From Fibrobacter sp. (GTDB taxonomy: Bacteria; Fibrobacterota; Fibrobacteria; Fibrobacterales; Fibrobacteraceae), in assembly GCA_012841225.1 (NCBI GenBank), contig DUVD01000266.1:1-8403 (forward strand): a stretch of 8,403 nt of DNA. The letters run 5' to 3'. Below are positions 7,977-8,403 of this stretch, piece by piece (position 1 is the stretch's first letter; each line of letters opens with the position of its first letter). The translations under genes and the position numbers were made by a program. The notes beneath the pieces were generated by a model. That model searched no databases and was not told the DNA's origin. It saw only the letters and a program-made list of their open reading frames with translations.

Positions 7977-8005
7977 TTGACAAAGATGTTTTCTCTTGAT
8001 ATATT
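7977..8005 (+). promoter_or_regulatory. Near-consensus sigma70 promoter (extended -10) for the small-protein/tRNA unit
   Basis: A perfect -35 TTGACA (7977-7982) is separated by exactly 17 bp from TATATT (8000-8005), which is preceded by an extended -10 TG at 7997-7998. Transcription should start near 8012, leaving a leader of about 33 bases before the 66-residue protein. It lies just after the pgpH stop. No comparable promoter is visible between here and the tRNA genes, so it probably drives all three genes, and its strength is typical of tRNA promoters. Confidence 0.75.
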
Positions 8006-8044
8006 TGGCACTGTAATATTGGTTGTAACGTCGGTAGGACAGAA

Positions 8045-8245
8045 ATGAAAAATAAAAAAACTTTTCTATTGATAACACTCGGAGTCGCATTATTAATGAT
8101 CGGGTTTTTCTTTTTGGCTCAAGGGCCAGCGAATAACCCCCTCTCCCTGACAGTCGCGCCAATTATTTTGGTTTTCGCTTACTTAGTAGTCATTCCAATT
8201 GGAATACTCTGGGGCAGCAAAGAATCAGAAACTAAGGGCGATTAG
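8045..8245 (+). CDS. Small two-helix membrane protein whose stop codon lies in tRNA-Val
   Basis: The 66-residue product has a basic N-terminus (MKNKK), a membrane helix at about 6-25, a short polar loop with Pro and Asn (27-34), a second membrane helix at about 36-57, and a charged tail (KESETKGD). Both ends are probably cytoplasmic. The size, topology and a TVAPIILV-like entry to helix 2 vaguely recall small DUF3098-type proteins, but this is a weak resemblance and I assign no function. AGGA at 8036-8039, five bases before the ATG, is a reasonable ribosome-binding site, and a near-consensus promoter precedes it, which supports real expression. The last two codons and the TAG stop (8243-8245) lie inside the tRNA-Val gene, and the TAG is tRNA positions 8-10. 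RNase P cleavage before 8236 would leave a transcript without a stop after Thr63. The possibility that it is a non-coding leader of the tRNA unit cannot be ruled out. Confidence 0.68.
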   Translation: MKNKKTFLLITLGVALLMIGFFFLAQGPANNPLSLTVAPIILVFAYLVVIPIGILWGSKESETKGD

Positions 8246-8310
8246 CTCAGCTGGTTCAGAGCAGCTGCCTTACAAGCAGCGGGTCAGCGGTTCGAATCCG
8301 TTATCGCCCA
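8236..8310 (+). tRNA. tRNA-Val (anticodon UAC)
   Basis: A complete 75-base cloverleaf is readable. The acceptor stem 8236-8242 pairs perfectly with 8303-8309, and the discriminator is A8310. The D stem is GCTC/GAGC (8245-8248 with 8259-8262). The anticodon stem is GCTGC/GCAGC around loop CTTACAA, giving anticodon TAC at 8271-8273. The T stem 8286-8290/8298-8302 (one G-T pair) encloses the canonical TTCGAAT loop. The 3' CCA is not encoded (TTT follows), so it must be added by tRNA nucleotidyltransferase. Its first ten bases overlap the end of the preceding small coding region. Confidence 0.97.
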
Positions 8311-8322
8311 TTTTACCCATCA

Positions 8323-8397
8323 GGGGTGGTAGCTCAATTTGGTTAGAGCACCGGCCTGTCACGCCGGAGGTTGCGAGTTCAAATCTCGTCTATCCCG
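8323..8397 (+). tRNA. tRNA-Asp (anticodon GUC)
   Basis: A 75-base cloverleaf lies 12 bases after tRNA-Val, so the two are presumably processed from one transcript. The acceptor stem 8323-8329 pairs with 8390-8396 with two G-T wobbles. The D stem is GCTC/GAGC. The anticodon stem CCGGC/GCCGG encloses CTGTCAC, giving anticodon GTC at 8358-8360. The T stem is GCGAG/CTCGT around TTCAAAT. The discriminator is G8397, the expected identity base for tRNA-Asp. CCA is not encoded. The window ends six bases later, so any terminator or further tRNA is out of view. Confidence 0.97.
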
Positions 8398-8403
8398 TAA
8401 AAA

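Noticed and set aside
7797..8162. Minus-strand open frame of 121 codons across the end of pgpH and the small-protein gene
   Set aside because: It overlaps the conserved pgpH C-terminus, a near-consensus plus-strand promoter and the small gene with its own ribosome-binding site. Its product has low-complexity, shadow-like composition.
8192..8205. Perfect 14-bp palindrome ATTCCAATTGGAAT, 31 bp before tRNA-Val
   Set aside because: About half a perfect 14-mer palindrome is expected by chance in a window of this size, and it encodes ordinary residues (IPIG) of the second membrane helix; no second copy was seen.

Overview
The window looks like a chromosomal stretch of an AT-rich (roughly 40% GC by eye) Gram-negative bacterium. 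The evidence is a lipobox-type lipoprotein, a membrane phospholipid-repair enzyme of the LplT/Aas kind, and ordinary sigma70-type promoters. It is probably not a gammaproteobacterium: neither tRNA gene encodes its 3' CCA, and there is a full-length PgpH-type 7TM-HD phosphodiesterase. The combination fits the former Deltaproteobacteria, for example Bdellovibrionota-like organisms. That placement is an inference without any database search.

Left half, minus strand (5196 down to 1): a compact run of three genes reads leftward. First is an Xaa-Pro aminopeptidase (pepP). After a 40-bp gap comes a 1138-residue fusion of an LplT-like flippase, a PlsC-type acyltransferase and an acyl-ACP synthetase (aas). 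Its stop overlaps by one base the start of an unrecognised two-helix membrane protein that runs off the left edge. No terminator is visible between these genes, so they are probably co-transcribed.

Centre (5197-5691): a divergent AT-rich intergenic region carries a likely promoter for a 95-residue outer-membrane-type lipoprotein. A strong intrinsic terminator follows that gene, so it appears to be a stand-alone unit.

Right half, plus strand (5692-8403): a PgpH-like cyclic-di-AMP phosphodiesterase is followed within 20 bp by a near-consensus extended -10 promoter. This promoter precedes a 66-residue two-helix membrane protein, then tRNA-Val(UAC) and tRNA-Asp(GUC). The small protein ends on a stop codon made of the conserved T8-A9-G10 of tRNA-Val, so RNase P processing would leave its mRNA without a stop. 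This is the most unusual arrangement in the window.

Taken together the content is mostly envelope and housekeeping: phospholipid repair, peptide turnover, second-messenger turnover and tRNA supply. I see no mobile element, CRISPR array, toxin-antitoxin pair or phage gene.
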